A stretch of DNA of 64,000 bases from JBFXAF01 sp050184585 (GCA_050184585.1 JBFXAF010000003.1:124001-188000), one strand, 5' to 3'. Numbered from the stretch's first letter, positions 40,904-50,159 are shown. Program-made: numbers and translations. Notes: a model not told the origin generated them from the sequence alone.

Positions 40904-41683
40904 TCAGGCCGCCATCTTCATGGCTCCGGGTCCCGGAACCGCGCCCGGCGGACACTTGCCGAGGATGATCATGCCGAGCACCTCGTCCTGGGTCACGTCC
41001 GTCGTGCGGGCCGTACCGACGACCTGCCCGTTCTTCATGACGCAGACGCGGTCGGCGAGATCGAACACGTCGTGCATGTCGTGGCTGATCAGGAAGATGC
41101 CGATGCCTTCCGCCTTCAACTGCTTGACGAGTTCGCCGACCTGCGCGGTCTCCTGCGGCCCGAGCGCCGCCGTCGGCTCGTCCATGATCAGGATGCGCGC
41201 GTTGAAGAGGATGGCGCGGGCGATCGCCACCGACTGCCGCTGTCCGCCGGAGAGCTTGATCACGGGTTCCTTGAACCGGCGGAAGCGCGGATTGAGCCGG
41301 CCCATGACCTTGCGGGCCTCGGCCTCCATCGCCACGTCGTCGAGCGTTCCCCAGCGGGTCCTCAACTCGCGACCGAGGAACAGGTTGGCCGCGGCGTCGA
41401 CATTGTCGGCGAGAGCGAGCGTCTGGTAGATCGTCTCGATCCCGTGCTTCTTGGCGTCGCGCGGGTTGGAGATCGAAACCTCCTTGCCATTGACGAAGAT
41501 CTGGCCGGCATCGCGCCGGTAGGCGCCGGAGAGGATCTTGATGAGCGTCGACTTGCCGGCGCCGTTGTGCCCGAGCAGGCCGACCACCTCGCCCGGGTGG
41601 AGATCGACGCTGGCGTGATCGACGGCCTTGATGCCGCCGAAGGCGATCGAGATGTCGCGAAGCTCTACGAGCGGAGCATTCAT
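40904..41683 (-). CDS. xylG: Sugar ABC transporter ATPase, single-domain XylG/FrcA type
   Basis: A 259-residue ATPase with Walker A GLLGHNGAGKSTL, signature IKLSGGQRQSVAIARAI, Walker B ILIMDEPTAAL and ISHD. Escherichia XylG is about twice this size with two domains; single-domain versions are normal in rhizobial sugar importers. It is last of xylF-xylH-xylG, nine bases after the permease. The sugar is called xylose from the binding protein; other pentoses or fructose are possible. Confidence 0.85.
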   Translation of the reverse strand: MNAPLVELRDISIAFGGIKAVDHASVDLHPGEVVGLLGHNGAGKSTLIKILSGAYRRDAGQIFVNGKEVSISNPRDAKKHGIETIYQTLALADNVDAAANLFLGRELRTRWGTLDDVAMEAEARKVMGRLNPRFRRFKEPVIKLSGGQRQSVAIARAILFNARILIMDEPTAALGPQETAQVGELVKQLKAEGIGIFLISHDMHDVFDLADRVCVMKNGQVVGTARTTDVTQDEVLGMIILGKCPPGAVPGPGAMKMAA

Positions 41684-41692
41684 GCCAACCTC

Positions 41693-43102
41693 CTACTTCA
41701 CGCGCCGACGGTAGACCTGGTCGACGAACACCGCCGAGACCAGCACCGCGCCGACCACCATGTCCTTGTAGGCGGATTCGAAATTCAACAGCGTCATCCC
41801 GGACTGAAGCGACTGCATGAGAAGGGCCCCGAGCATCGCCCCGTAGATCGTGCCGACGCCCCCGGCGAGCGAGGTGCCGCCGATGACCACCGCCGCGATC
41901 ACGTAGAGCTCGTTGAGCTGCCCGAGCGAGTTGGTCGCGGCATCGAGCCGCGCCGAGGTGACGATGGCCGAAATCGCGACGAGAACGCCCATCAGCATGA
42001 ACACTTTCATCGTCAGCCAGCGCGTATTGATGCCCGACAGTTCCGCCGCCTCCGGATTGCCGCCGGCCGCATAGACATAGCGGCCAAACCGCGTGCGCGA
42101 CGCGATGAAGCTCATCGCGAAACCGACGGCGAGACAAATCAGCACGGGGATGGCGTAGCCGGTGTAGAAGACCAGCCCGTCCTGGCACAGAACCACCTTG
42201 TCGCCCGCCATGCAGATCGCCGAGCCGGCGCGGTCCTCGACGCCGGGCGGGATGGGGATCCCGTTTTCCTTGGCGTAGGTCTCGATGACCCTGAAGGGCC
42301 AGGGATAGGAATTGACGACCGCCGTGATGCCCAGGATCGCGCCGCTGCCGGCGGCGGCGAGGAAGACCTCGGCCCAGACCGGCCGCTGCGGGAAATTCAC
42401 GCGCGCTCGCTGCCGGCGGCCGTTGATGAGCCCGACGACCAGCAGCGCGCAGGCCGCCAGCGCGAGCGTCCAGCTCCAGAACGGGCCTATCGAGGCCAGC
42501 GGCCCGTTGCCGCCGATCAGTTTGAACGTCTTGTCCATCGGCGCGACCGTCTCGCCGCGGATCAGCGCCCAGGCGATGCCGCTATAGGCGATGAGGCCGC
42601 CAAGCGTGACGATGAAGGCCGGGATGCCGGCATAGGCGGTGAGGAAGCCGTTGAACGCCCCGATCAGCGCGCCGAGCGCGATAGCGAAGACCACCGCGAT
42701 GATCCAGATCGACTCGTGGCCGACGCCGAGCGCCGGACCGAGCGTGAACACCTGCAGCACGCCCGTGGCCACCGCGATGGTCGACAGCATCGAGCCAACC
42801 GAGAGGTCGAGCTGCCGCATGACGATCAGCAGCACCATGCCCGTCGACATGATCGCGATCGACGAGGTCTGGACCAGCAGCGTCCACAGATTGCGCGGCG
42901 TCAGGAAGGAGCCTCCGAAGAGGCCCTCATTGGCCCGAAGCATCCCGCTGTAGATGTCGAATCCCGCCCAGATCACCAGCAGCGCCGCGACCATGCCGAG
43001 CATGCGGGTATCCAGCTCGGTGGCGCGCAGGAAGCGGGCCACCGCGCCTTCGTCGACGACGCCCGGAGCTTCACTAGGATTCGAGTCGGTCACCGAACTC
43101 AT
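41693..43102 (-). CDS. xylH: Sugar ABC transporter permease, XylH type
   Basis: A 469-residue permease with at least ten hydrophobic segments. VMRQLDLSVGSMLSTIAVATGVL and AGIPAFIVTLGGLIAYSGIAWALIRGETVAP are family signatures, and VIGGTSLAGGVGTIYGAMLGALLMQSLQSGM is near the end. An N-terminal soluble part of about 30 residues and a periplasmic loop with PGVEDRAGSAICMAGDKVVLCQ make it longer than Escherichia XylH. It forms the membrane dimer of the importer. Confidence 0.88.
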   Translation of the reverse strand: MSSVTDSNPSEAPGVVDEGAVARFLRATELDTRMLGMVAALLVIWAGFDIYSGMLRANEGLFGGSFLTPRNLWTLLVQTSSIAIMSTGMVLLIVMRQLDLSVGSMLSTIAVATGVLQVFTLGPALGVGHESIWIIAVVFAIALGALIGAFNGFLTAYAGIPAFIVTLGGLIAYSGIAWALIRGETVAPMDKTFKLIGGNGPLASIGPFWSWTLALAACALLVVGLINGRRQRARVNFPQRPVWAEVFLAAAGSGAILGITAVVNSYPWPFRVIETYAKENGIPIPPGVEDRAGSAICMAGDKVVLCQDGLVFYTGYAIPVLICLAVGFAMSFIASRTRFGRYVYAAGGNPEAAELSGINTRWLTMKVFMLMGVLVAISAIVTSARLDAATNSLGQLNELYVIAAVVIGGTSLAGGVGTIYGAMLGALLMQSLQSGMTLLNFESAYKDMVVGAVLVSAVFVDQVYRRRVK

Positions 43103-43150
43103 GGCTGTCGCCTCCCCCGGCAGGCCCTCGATCTTTTCTGCTTATGAAAG

Positions 43151-43178
43151 GGCCGCGCCATCCTTCGATGGCGCGGCC
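43151..43178. terminator. Intra-operon hairpin between xylF and xylH
   Basis: GGCCGCGCCATC, loop CTTC, GATGGCGCGGCC: a perfect 12-bp stem. On the minus strand it follows xylF and is not followed by a T-run, so it probably gives partial termination or stabilises the xylF message, as commonly seen after binding-protein genes. Confidence 0.75.
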
Positions 43179-43212
43179 ATTTTGTTTCAGATCAGGCGAG
43201 GTGGCAACCGGA

Positions 43213-44259
43213 TCAGTTGCAGGCCGCTACCGAACCGGCCGAGACGCCGGCGCAGGCTTCCGCCTTGGAGATCCAACCCGCGTCGATCACCTCGGCGAGA
43301 TTATCCTTGGTGATCGGATTCGGCGCGATCAGGATCGCATTCATCTCGACCTTGTTGGCGCCGTCGGCGAACTTGCCGACGTTCGGCAGCGCGTCCATGG
43401 CGGTACCGTTGGCAAGCGCCACGGCCGCCTCGCCGGCGATCTTGCCGAGCACCCGCGAATCCTTCCACACGGACACGAGCTGGGTGCCGAGCGCGACGCG
43501 GTTCAGCGCCGCCTTGTCGCCATCCTGGCCGGTCACCGGCACCGAGCCGGCGAGACCCTGGGCATCGAGCGCCGCGACCACGCCGCCGGCCATGCCGTCA
43601 TTCTCCGAGATGACCGCGTCGACCGCGTTGTTCTGCGACGTCAGGCACTGCTCCATGTTCTTCTGCGCGGCGTCCGGCTTCCAGCCGTCGGTGAATGTCT
43701 CGCAGACGTTCTTGATCTTGCCGGAGTCGATGTTCTCCTTCAGCACTTCCATGATGCCGTTGAAGAGGAAGGTCGCGTTCGGGTCGCCCTTGTCGCCCTT
43801 GATGAAGGCGAAATTGCCCTCGGTCTTGCCCTTCTCGAGCATCGTCTTGGCCATCAGGCGGCCGACGCCGACGTTGTCGAAGGTGATGTAGAGCGCGTTC
43901 GGGTCCTCGAACTGCACGTCATAGGCGATCGCCTTGAGGCCGGCGTCGTTGATCTTCTGGATCGACGGCAGGATGGCCTGATTGTCGAAGGCGACGACCA
44001 GGATGACGTCGACGTTCTGGGCGATCAGGCCCTCGATGTCGGCGGCCTGCTTCTGGGCCGAACCCTGTGCGTCGGTCGAGATGTACTTGTCGCCCGAGGC
44101 CTCAACCACCGCCTTGATCGCGGCTTCGTCGGTCTTCCAGCGCTCTTCCTGGAAGGTCTTCCAGGACACGGCGATCGTCTTGCCTTCGGCATGCGCGACG
44201 GCCGCGAGCGAGAACGACATCGCGACACCCGCCAGGATGGCGGCTGCAAACTTCTTCAT
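43213..44259 (-). CDS. xylF: D-xylose-type sugar-binding periplasmic protein
   Basis: A 348-residue type-I periplasmic sugar-binding protein. The signal peptide (MKKFAAAILAGVAMSFSLAAVAHA) is clear. VSWKTFQEERWKTDEAAIKAVVE, AYDVQFEDPNALYITFDNVGVG and VISENDGMAGGVVAALDAQGLAGSVPVTGQDGD track E. coli XylF closely, including the ligand-binding Arg/Trp, Asn/Asp and Asp positions. AGGA upstream supports ATG at 44259. First gene of the operon, opposite the ROK regulator. Confidence 0.9.
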   Translation of the reverse strand: MKKFAAAILAGVAMSFSLAAVAHAEGKTIAVSWKTFQEERWKTDEAAIKAVVEASGDKYISTDAQGSAQKQAADIEGLIAQNVDVILVVAFDNQAILPSIQKINDAGLKAIAYDVQFEDPNALYITFDNVGVGRLMAKTMLEKGKTEGNFAFIKGDKGDPNATFLFNGIMEVLKENIDSGKIKNVCETFTDGWKPDAAQKNMEQCLTSQNNAVDAVISENDGMAGGVVAALDAQGLAGSVPVTGQDGDKAALNRVALGTQLVSVWKDSRVLGKIAGEAAVALANGTAMDALPNVGKFADGANKVEMNAILIAPNPITKDNLAEVIDAGWISKAEACAGVSAGSVAACN

Positions 44260-44308
44260 GATTTCCTCCCTGCGCCCCGGAGGGCGCGTTCCATTCACGC
44301 CTGAAGCT

Positions 44309-44333
44309 CTTTTTTTCGAGCCTCGAAAAAAAG
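44309..44333. promoter_or_regulatory. Palindromic operator between xylF and the ROK repressor
   Basis: Arms CTTTTTTTCGAG and CTCGAAAAAAAG, exact 12-bp inverse complements around one C. It sits 50 bases before xylF and upstream of the ROK gene, the expected place for a ROK (XylR-type) dimer site controlling both. Confidence 0.85.
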
Positions 44334-44434
44334 AATGACTCACCCTTTCGGGTATGTCAATATCCCATTGTGCGCCCGCGACGCCTCCCGTGCAACGAGG
44401 AGCGGCGGGCGATAGGAAACGCGGGGCCAAGCGC

Positions 44435-45676
44435 ATGTCGGCGGGAATCCGTCACGACGACCTGAGGCGGCGCAACCGCGCGATGGTGCTGGGCGCGGTG
44501 CGGCGCGCGGGCCATGCATCGCGTACCGAGATCGCGCGAACCACGAGCCTCAGCCATTCCACCATCTCGGCCATTGCCTCCGACCTGATCGCCGAGGGCA
44601 TCCTCGTCGAGGAGCGTGGCGCCGAGAGCGTCTCCGCGCGACGTGGCCGGCCGCAGGTGGCGATCGGGCTCGACCCAAGCGCGGCGGCGACCATCATCGT
44701 CGTCCTGTCGCTCAACTCGCTCTACGGAGCCGTCGTCGACTATGCCGGCAATCCCGTCGTCGAGGACCAGCGGCGGCCGGCCACGCAAAAGCTCGGGCGC
44801 GATGCCCTCATCGCCGAGACCTTGGCTTTGGTGCGACGGCTGATCGCCTCGGCGGGCCAGCAGCGCAAGGTCTTCCGGATCGTCATGGCCATACAGGGCA
44901 TCACCGATTCCAGCGCGCGGAATCTGATCTGGTCGCCGATCACGCCGCACAGCGACATTCCCTTCGCCAACCTCATTGAGCAGGGCGTCGGCATACGCAC
45001 GACGGTCGAGAACGACTGCAACATGATCGCGGTCGCCCTCCAGTGGCGGCGCCCGGAGCAGTACCGCTCCGACTACATCGCCATCCTCCTCTCCCACGGC
45101 ATCGGCATGGGCCTGATGCTCAAGGGTTCGCTCTTCACGGGCGTGCAATCGTCCGGAAGCGAGTTCGGCCACATGATCCACCGCCCCGACGGCGCGCTTT
45201 GCCGCTGCGGCCGCCGCGGCTGCGTCGAGGCCTATGCCGGCAACTACGCGATCTGGCGGAACGCCCGCCAGGCCGACGAGAACGAGGCTCCGCTCGCCGA
45301 CATCTCCGATGCAGAGATGTATGCGCTGGCCGCCGAAGCGCGCCTCCGTGACGGGCGCGAGCGGGAAGCCTTTCGCCGCGCAGGCGAGGCGATCGGCTAT
45401 GGCCTGGGCAGTCTCTTCGCGCTGATCGACCCGGCGCCCGTCTGCTTCGTCGGCTATGGCGCCTCGGCCTTCGACCTGATCGAGCCGGCGATGCGCGAGG
45501 CGATCGCAAGAACCGCCGGCGGCCAGCATTCGAAGGCGCCGTCCTTCGACGTCGAGCCCGACGAGATGCCGCTGATCCGCGAAGGCTGCGCGGTGCGCGC
45601 GCTTGCCTATGTGGACGAGGAGATCTTTGCCCCGGGAGCCGGCTTCGCCTCGCCCCTGGGTCGTGACGTCGCCTGA
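44435..45676 (+). CDS. ROK-family transcriptional repressor
   Basis: A 413-residue repressor. The winged helix is NRAMVLGAVRRAGHASRTEIARTTSLSHSTISAIASDLIAEGIL, followed by the sugar-kinase-like ROK domain with a zinc motif in EFGHMIHRPDGALCRCGRRGCVEAY. ROK proteins next to xylose operons repress them in the absence of the sugar. I start it at 44435 (MSAGIRHDDLRRR), with GGGG eight bases before; ATG at 44354 adds 27 unconvincing residues. Convergent with the FG-GAP gene. Confidence 0.88.
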   Translation: MSAGIRHDDLRRRNRAMVLGAVRRAGHASRTEIARTTSLSHSTISAIASDLIAEGILVEERGAESVSARRGRPQVAIGLDPSAAATIIVVLSLNSLYGAVVDYAGNPVVEDQRRPATQKLGRDALIAETLALVRRLIASAGQQRKVFRIVMAIQGITDSSARNLIWSPITPHSDIPFANLIEQGVGIRTTVENDCNMIAVALQWRRPEQYRSDYIAILLSHGIGMGLMLKGSLFTGVQSSGSEFGHMIHRPDGALCRCGRRGCVEAYAGNYAIWRNARQADENEAPLADISDAEMYALAAEARLRDGREREAFRRAGEAIGYGLGSLFALIDPAPVCFVGYGASAFDLIEPAMREAIARTAGGQHSKAPSFDVEPDEMPLIREGCAVRALAYVDEEIFAPGAGFASPLGRDVA

Positions 45677-45680
45677 GCGA

Positions 45681-47306
45681 TCAGCCCGCCGTCCAGGCGC
45701 GCACCGGTTCGCCGCGCTCGACCACGTAGAAGCCGTTGCGCTCGACGCGCTGCCACGGTCCCTCGGTTCCGTCCGGCCAGGTGACGCGCACCTCCACCGC
45801 CGGCTCGTCGCCGATGCCGAAGTGCCGCCAGCCGAGGTCGCCGCCCGCATGGCCCCCGCCGACCGCTATTTCGCGGCGCATCGTGAAGCCGGAGCATTTG
45901 ACCTCGACCCAGGCGCCGATGGCGTCGCGGTTCGCGCCGTCCTGCACGAGCGAGAGCTGGATGAAGCCTCCAGCGTCGCCGCTCGCGTTGCGCCATAGCT
46001 GCGAAGGCGAATTCCGGTTGACGACGACGAGATCGACGAGTCCGTCGAGGTTGAAATCGGTGAGCGAGGCGCCGCGCGCGCTGTCGAAACTCGCCACGCC
46101 CGCCCTGTCGCCGGCTTCCTCGAACTTGCCGTCCGGTTTCTGAAGCAGCAGGTTGTTCGGATCCTTCATCGCGAAGTCGGGCATCTCCCAGACGTTGCCC
46201 TTGGCGATGAAGAGGTCGACCAGCCCGTCATTGTTCACGTCCTCGAACTGGGTGTGCCATCCCGTGCTGGGTTTCAGGTCGTCGCCGACATAGGGCCGGT
46301 GCGCGGTGACGCCTCGGGCGTAGGCGACGTCGGCGTAGCTGGGCTTCGGATCGCCCTCAGCGGGGATGGCGGCCAGTACCTGCAGCTTGCTGTCGGCCAT
46401 CGAGGTGAGGAAATATTCGGGATAGCCGTCGAAATCGAGATCGTAGCCGGCGATCCCCATTCCCCAGATGCGCAACGGCTTCCAGCCCTCCTGGGCAGTG
46501 TAGAGCGCGGGCTCCTTGCCGGGCTCGATCTTCCACATCTGCTCCTGGCCGCCCTCGTAATACTCGCGATCGTTGGAGACGCGCAGCGACGGCGCGCCCG
46601 AACGGTTCCAGTCGGTGAACATGATCGACAGCGGGCAGAAGCCCGGCTCGAGCAGGGCGGGGGGACCGAACCCTCCGCCGCCCGCCGCGGGCCTGAGCAG
46701 CCAGTTGTCGGTGCACGAACCCCAGGGCGAGATCTCCTCGTGCCGGTCGATATAGCTGCCGACCGCGATGGTCGGCCATGCGGCGCCCTTCTCCCAGATG
46801 GCGGCGAGCGAAGTCCACCACAGGTCGCCTCCCGAAAAGCCCCACGCCTCGTTGGCGCGCTCGAACCTGCATCCGCCCAGCCCGCGCATCGCCACGTTCT
46901 CGCCGACGCGCAGCAGGATCACGTCGCGAATCCCGTCGCTGTCGACGTCGACGGCATAGGCGCCGCCCACCTTTTCCAGTTCGAGGCCGCTGGTCGCCTT
47001 CTCGAACTTCAGCGGCCCGCCGCGCGTCGACACGTTGCGATACAACGCAGCCGGATTCTCGCCGCCGCTGAGCAGCATGTCCGGGTAGCCGTCATCGTTG
47101 CAGTCGAAGGTCGCGACGCCCCCGCCGACCATGAACTCCCATTCGCCGGCGAAGGTATGCGCGAGGCCCGCCCCGGCGGTCTCCTCGGCGTAGGTCGGGA
47201 CGGCCGGGCTGGCGACGGTCGGGGCATTCTCCTCAGCCAGCGCCGCCGCAGCGCCGACGCAGCCGAGCGCGACTGCCAGTCCGATGATTGCGAGGCGCAT
47301 GGTCAT
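45681..47306 (-). CDS. Exported FG-GAP/VCBS-repeat protein with ASPIC/UnbV C-terminus
   Basis: A 541-residue secreted protein: signal peptide (MRLAIIGLAVALGCVGAAAALA), then calcium-binding repeat motifs DCNDDGYPDMLL, DVDSDGIRDVILL, DLDFDGYPEYFL, DVNNDGLVDLFIA and DFNLDGLVDLVVV, forming a beta-propeller. The C-terminus VRVTWPDGTEGPWQRVERNGFYVVERG is the ASPIC/UnbV domain. The ATG overlaps the preceding stop as ATGA. Together with the haloperoxidase-like gene it may form an extracellular enzyme plus scaffold pair. Confidence 0.88.
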   Translation of the reverse strand: MTMRLAIIGLAVALGCVGAAAALAEENAPTVASPAVPTYAEETAGAGLAHTFAGEWEFMVGGGVATFDCNDDGYPDMLLSGGENPAALYRNVSTRGGPLKFEKATSGLELEKVGGAYAVDVDSDGIRDVILLRVGENVAMRGLGGCRFERANEAWGFSGGDLWWTSLAAIWEKGAAWPTIAVGSYIDRHEEISPWGSCTDNWLLRPAAGGGGFGPPALLEPGFCPLSIMFTDWNRSGAPSLRVSNDREYYEGGQEQMWKIEPGKEPALYTAQEGWKPLRIWGMGIAGYDLDFDGYPEYFLTSMADSKLQVLAAIPAEGDPKPSYADVAYARGVTAHRPYVGDDLKPSTGWHTQFEDVNNDGLVDLFIAKGNVWEMPDFAMKDPNNLLLQKPDGKFEEAGDRAGVASFDSARGASLTDFNLDGLVDLVVVNRNSPSQLWRNASGDAGGFIQLSLVQDGANRDAIGAWVEVKCSGFTMRREIAVGGGHAGGDLGWRHFGIGDEPAVEVRVTWPDGTEGPWQRVERNGFYVVERGEPVRAWTAG

Positions 47307-48622
47307 TTCCTCGTCTTGAGCGCGTTTGTGAATTCGCCGATGCACCGCCCCTGCGCGAGCCCGTCCACGATGGCGGAATGGAAATGGATGCCGCCATAGA
47401 GCCGGGAGATGCCGGCCTCATCCGCGGCCTCGTTGAAGCTCTTGTAGTTCCGCGGGTTGCGTCCATCGGGAGAGCCGGTCTTGTCCTCGAAGGCGTAATT
47501 CTCGCCGAAGAACGCCGTCAGCACCGCGCCCATGGCGCCGGACACCGTGCTGTGGCCGCTCGGGTATTCCGGAAATGGCGGCGTGTTGAGGGCTGGTTCC
47601 CACTTCGGATCGATGAATTTCCTGATGTAGGTGACGGGACGGATGAGGTTGTAGACGTATTTCTCGTTCCAGCAGCCGACGAACGCGTCCGACATGGCCA
47701 CGCCCATTCGCGCCAGCAGGTCGACATTGTCTTCATGCGACAGGTTGGCGCTTTGGGCGACCTGGAGGGCGATCGAAACCCAGTGCCCGGGAGGCGTCAT
47801 CGACAGCATCGGATCGTCGGACCAGAACCGGGCGATGGTCAATTGCTCGGGCGTGGCGTTCCTGCCTGTCTCGTAGACCTCGTGGGCCTCCTTGTAGAAC
47901 TGCGAGGCGGCCTCGGTGCTGAACGGCGGATTGCCAGGCGTCGCGCAGGTGGCCCCTGAGTCGATTGCGAAGGTCCGGTTCTTTCCCCATTCGGGCAGCA
48001 ACGGCAGTTGCTGCTGGCGAATCGGGCTGGTCGGCGCCCACTTGTCGTCGCCCTTGGGCAGGTCCCACTCCTCCGGGAAGCCCATATTGGTGACGACCGC
48101 CCCGCCATCATCCAGAGACCATTCGTGGATGCTGGCCGCCATGGCCTTGCCGAAGGCCTCGCTGCGGGCCACGACGTCATCGGCGACGCCCTCGACGACC
48201 CGCGCCCGCCACTTCGTCTGCGCGGTCCTGATCGCACGCTGGCCCGTGGGGCCCGTATTGCCGAAGTAGTAGACGATCGCGTCCGACATGGCGGCGCTGA
48301 CGACGATCGTCTCGTCATAGACGGCGCCCGCCTCGCGCGCCGGGACGGACTCGAACTCGCGCAACTGGCCGACCAGCGACACCAGCCTGTCCGAACCGCC
48401 AACGGCGGCTTCGAACGCGGTGATGCCGAGATAGCCGAACGACCTGCTGGCGACTGGAGGAGAATAGGTCGGCGTATGCCGGACCAGTTCGTTCATCAGG
48501 TAGTACCAGTCGCGAAGGATCTCCTGCGGCTCCGGACGACCCTCGGCGCTGACCGCCGGCTGCGTGAATGCGGCAAGCGCCGCAACCGCCAACGCCGCGA
48601 GCATGCGGCCAACTGAACGCAT
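47303..48622 (-). CDS. Vanadium haloperoxidase-like PAP2-superfamily protein
   Basis: A 439-residue exported protein (signal peptide ending AVSAEG). The core has FPEYPSGHSTVSGAMGAVL (PSGH motif) near residue 355 and GISRLYGGIHFHSAIVDG near 407, matching the SGH and SR-x6-H motifs of vanadium-dependent haloperoxidases and PAP2 phosphatases; the catalytic His of the second motif is in GGIHFH. The upstream Lys and Arg of the vanadate site are plausible (WAPTSPIRQQQ, YNLIRPVTYIRKF). Activity could be haloperoxidase or phosphatase. G-rich ribosome site; a site resembling the ROK operator lies upstream. Confidence 0.82.
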   Translation of the reverse strand: MRSVGRMLAALAVAALAAFTQPAVSAEGRPEPQEILRDWYYLMNELVRHTPTYSPPVASRSFGYLGITAFEAAVGGSDRLVSLVGQLREFESVPAREAGAVYDETIVVSAAMSDAIVYYFGNTGPTGQRAIRTAQTKWRARVVEGVADDVVARSEAFGKAMAASIHEWSLDDGGAVVTNMGFPEEWDLPKGDDKWAPTSPIRQQQLPLLPEWGKNRTFAIDSGATCATPGNPPFSTEAASQFYKEAHEVYETGRNATPEQLTIARFWSDDPMLSMTPPGHWVSIALQVAQSANLSHEDNVDLLARMGVAMSDAFVGCWNEKYVYNLIRPVTYIRKFIDPKWEPALNTPPFPEYPSGHSTVSGAMGAVLTAFFGENYAFEDKTGSPDGRNPRNYKSFNEAADEAGISRLYGGIHFHSAIVDGLAQGRCIGEFTNALKTRK

Positions 48623-48645
48623 GATATCCCCCCTCTGGCGCCAGG

Positions 48646-48672
48646 CTTATTTTTTTCGACGCCCGGAATAAG
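48646..48672. promoter_or_regulatory. Possible degenerate ROK operator before the haloperoxidase-like gene
   Basis: TTTTTTTCGA (48650-48659) is identical to ten bases of the left arm of the xylF operator, and the outer CTTATT/AATAAG form an inverted repeat. It lies 24-50 bases before the ATG at 48622. Cross-regulation is inference. Confidence 0.45.
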
Positions 48673-48722
48673 ATGCACTCAATGCGCCGCATCGGCAAGG
48701 TCGGCGACGGGGACCGGGAGCG

Positions 48723-49412
48723 TCACATCTCGCGGATGGCGTAGCCGGCGCCGCGTATGGTGCGGATGACGTCGGGCATCCGGCCGTTGTTGACCGCCTT
48801 GCGCAGGCGTCCGACATGCACGTCGACGGTGCGTTCGTCGATGTAGATTGTCTCGCCCCAGACATTGTCGAGGAGCTGGCTTCGGGAGAACACACGGCCC
48901 GGATGCCGCATCATGAACTCGAGCAGCCTGAACTCCGTGGGGCCAAGCTTGATCTCGCTCTTGCGGCGATAGACCCGGTGGGATTCCCGGTCGAGCATGA
49001 TGTCGCCGACCTTGAGCACCGAGGAGAGCACTTCCGGCCTGGCGCGCCGCAGGAGCGCGCGCACGCGGGCGATGAACTCGGGCGTCGAGAAGGGCTTGAC
49101 CAGATAGTCGTCGGCGCCGGTGGAAAGCCCGCGGACGCGATCGCTCTCCTCGCCCCGCGCGGTGAGCATGATGACAGGCAGCCGTTCCGTTTCAGGTCGC
49201 ATCCTGAGGCGGCGGCAAAGTTCGATCCCCGAGACCCCCGGGAGCATCCAGTCGAGGACCAGAAGATCCGGAACGCTCTCCTGGAGACGCACCTCCGCCT
49301 CGTCGCCGCGCGTGACGATCTCGACCTGGTAGCCCTCGGCCTCGAGATTGTAGCGCAGAAGCACGCAGAGCGGTTCTTCGTCCTCGACGACCATGATGCG
49401 GGGAGCGATCAT
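48723..49412 (-). CDS. phoB: Phosphate regulon response regulator PhoB
   Basis: A 229-residue OmpR/PhoB regulator. The receiver has MVVEDEEPLCVLLRYNLE, phospho-Asp in DLLVLDWMLPG (near residue 54) and YLVKPFSTPEF; the winged helix has LGPTEFRLLEFMMRHPGRVFSRSQLLDNVWG and IDERTVDVHVGRLRKAV. Last gene of the pst-pho operon, eight bases after phoU. It activates pst genes through the PHO box at 54835. Confidence 0.96.
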   Translation of the reverse strand: MIAPRIMVVEDEEPLCVLLRYNLEAEGYQVEIVTRGDEAEVRLQESVPDLLVLDWMLPGVSGIELCRRLRMRPETERLPVIMLTARGEESDRVRGLSTGADDYLVKPFSTPEFIARVRALLRRARPEVLSSVLKVGDIMLDRESHRVYRRKSEIKLGPTEFRLLEFMMRHPGRVFSRSQLLDNVWGETIYIDERTVDVHVGRLRKAVNNGRMPDVIRTIRGAGYAIREM

Positions 49413-49420
49413 CCCGCGCG

Positions 49421-50134
49421 CTATGCCTGCTCGGCCAGCACCGTCATCGACGTCTCGTCGATCTTCGGACGCTGGGCGGGGAGTTGGCTTCCGGTCATCA
49501 CGTAATAGGCGTTCTCGGCGACGTTGGTCGCGTGGTCGCCGATCCGCTCGAGGTTCTTGGCGCAGAACAACAGGTGCGTGCAGGCGGTGATGTTGCGTGG
49601 ATCCTCCATCATGTAGGTCAGCAGTTCGCGGAACACGGAGGTGTACTGGATGTCGACTTTCTCGTCGTCGGCGCGAAGCTGCTTCAGGGCCTCCGCCTCG
49701 CGCCTCACGTAGAGGTCCACGACCCTCTCGACCTGTCCCAGGACGAGATCGGACATCGCCTGGATCGAGTGGGAGAGCCCGCGGGGCGCCGGCGCCTGGC
49801 CGAGCGCGCCTACCCGCTTGGCGATGTTCTTCGCCAGGTCGCCGATCCGCTCCAGGTCGGCGGCCATCCGGATGGCGCCGACGACGGAGCGCAGATCCTG
49901 AGCCATCGGCTGGCGCTTGGCGATCAGCGTGATCGCCCTGTCGTCAAGTTCGCGCTGATTGGCGTCCATGACCGCGTCGTCCGAGATGACCCGCTGCGCG
50001 AGACCACCGTCCGATGCCAGCAGCGATCGGGTGGAGGCCTGCAGCATCGCCCCCGCCAGATCGCCCATGTCGCGGATCAGCCGGTCGATGTTCTCCAGTT
50101 CCTCGTCGAAGGAGGTGACGGTGTGTTCGCCCAT
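49421..50134 (-). CDS. phoU: Phosphate signalling protein PhoU
   Basis: A 237-residue PhoU made of two three-helix repeats. DRAITLIAKRQPMAQDLRSVVGAIRMAADLERIGDLAKNIAKRV in the first and CAKNLERIGDHATNVAENAYYVMTG in the second hold the metal-binding E-R-I-G-D motifs. It links the Pst importer to PhoR/PhoB signalling, repressing the regulon when phosphate is plentiful. Confidence 0.96.
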   Translation of the reverse strand: MGEHTVTSFDEELENIDRLIRDMGDLAGAMLQASTRSLLASDGGLAQRVISDDAVMDANQRELDDRAITLIAKRQPMAQDLRSVVGAIRMAADLERIGDLAKNIAKRVGALGQAPAPRGLSHSIQAMSDLVLGQVERVVDLYVRREAEALKQLRADDEKVDIQYTSVFRELLTYMMEDPRNITACTHLLFCAKNLERIGDHATNVAENAYYVMTGSQLPAQRPKIDETSMTVLAEQA

Positions 50135-50159
50135 GGCGGTCTCCTCGTCGCGGCGCGGC

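Noticed and set aside
40874..43147. A 757-codon plus-strand open frame opposite xylG and xylH
   Set aside because: Antisense shadow of two clearly recognisable ABC genes; its translation is charged low-complexity sequence.
44309..44333. The T/A-rich palindrome as an intrinsic terminator
   Set aside because: It is upstream of both divergent genes and has a one-base loop, so an operator fits better.
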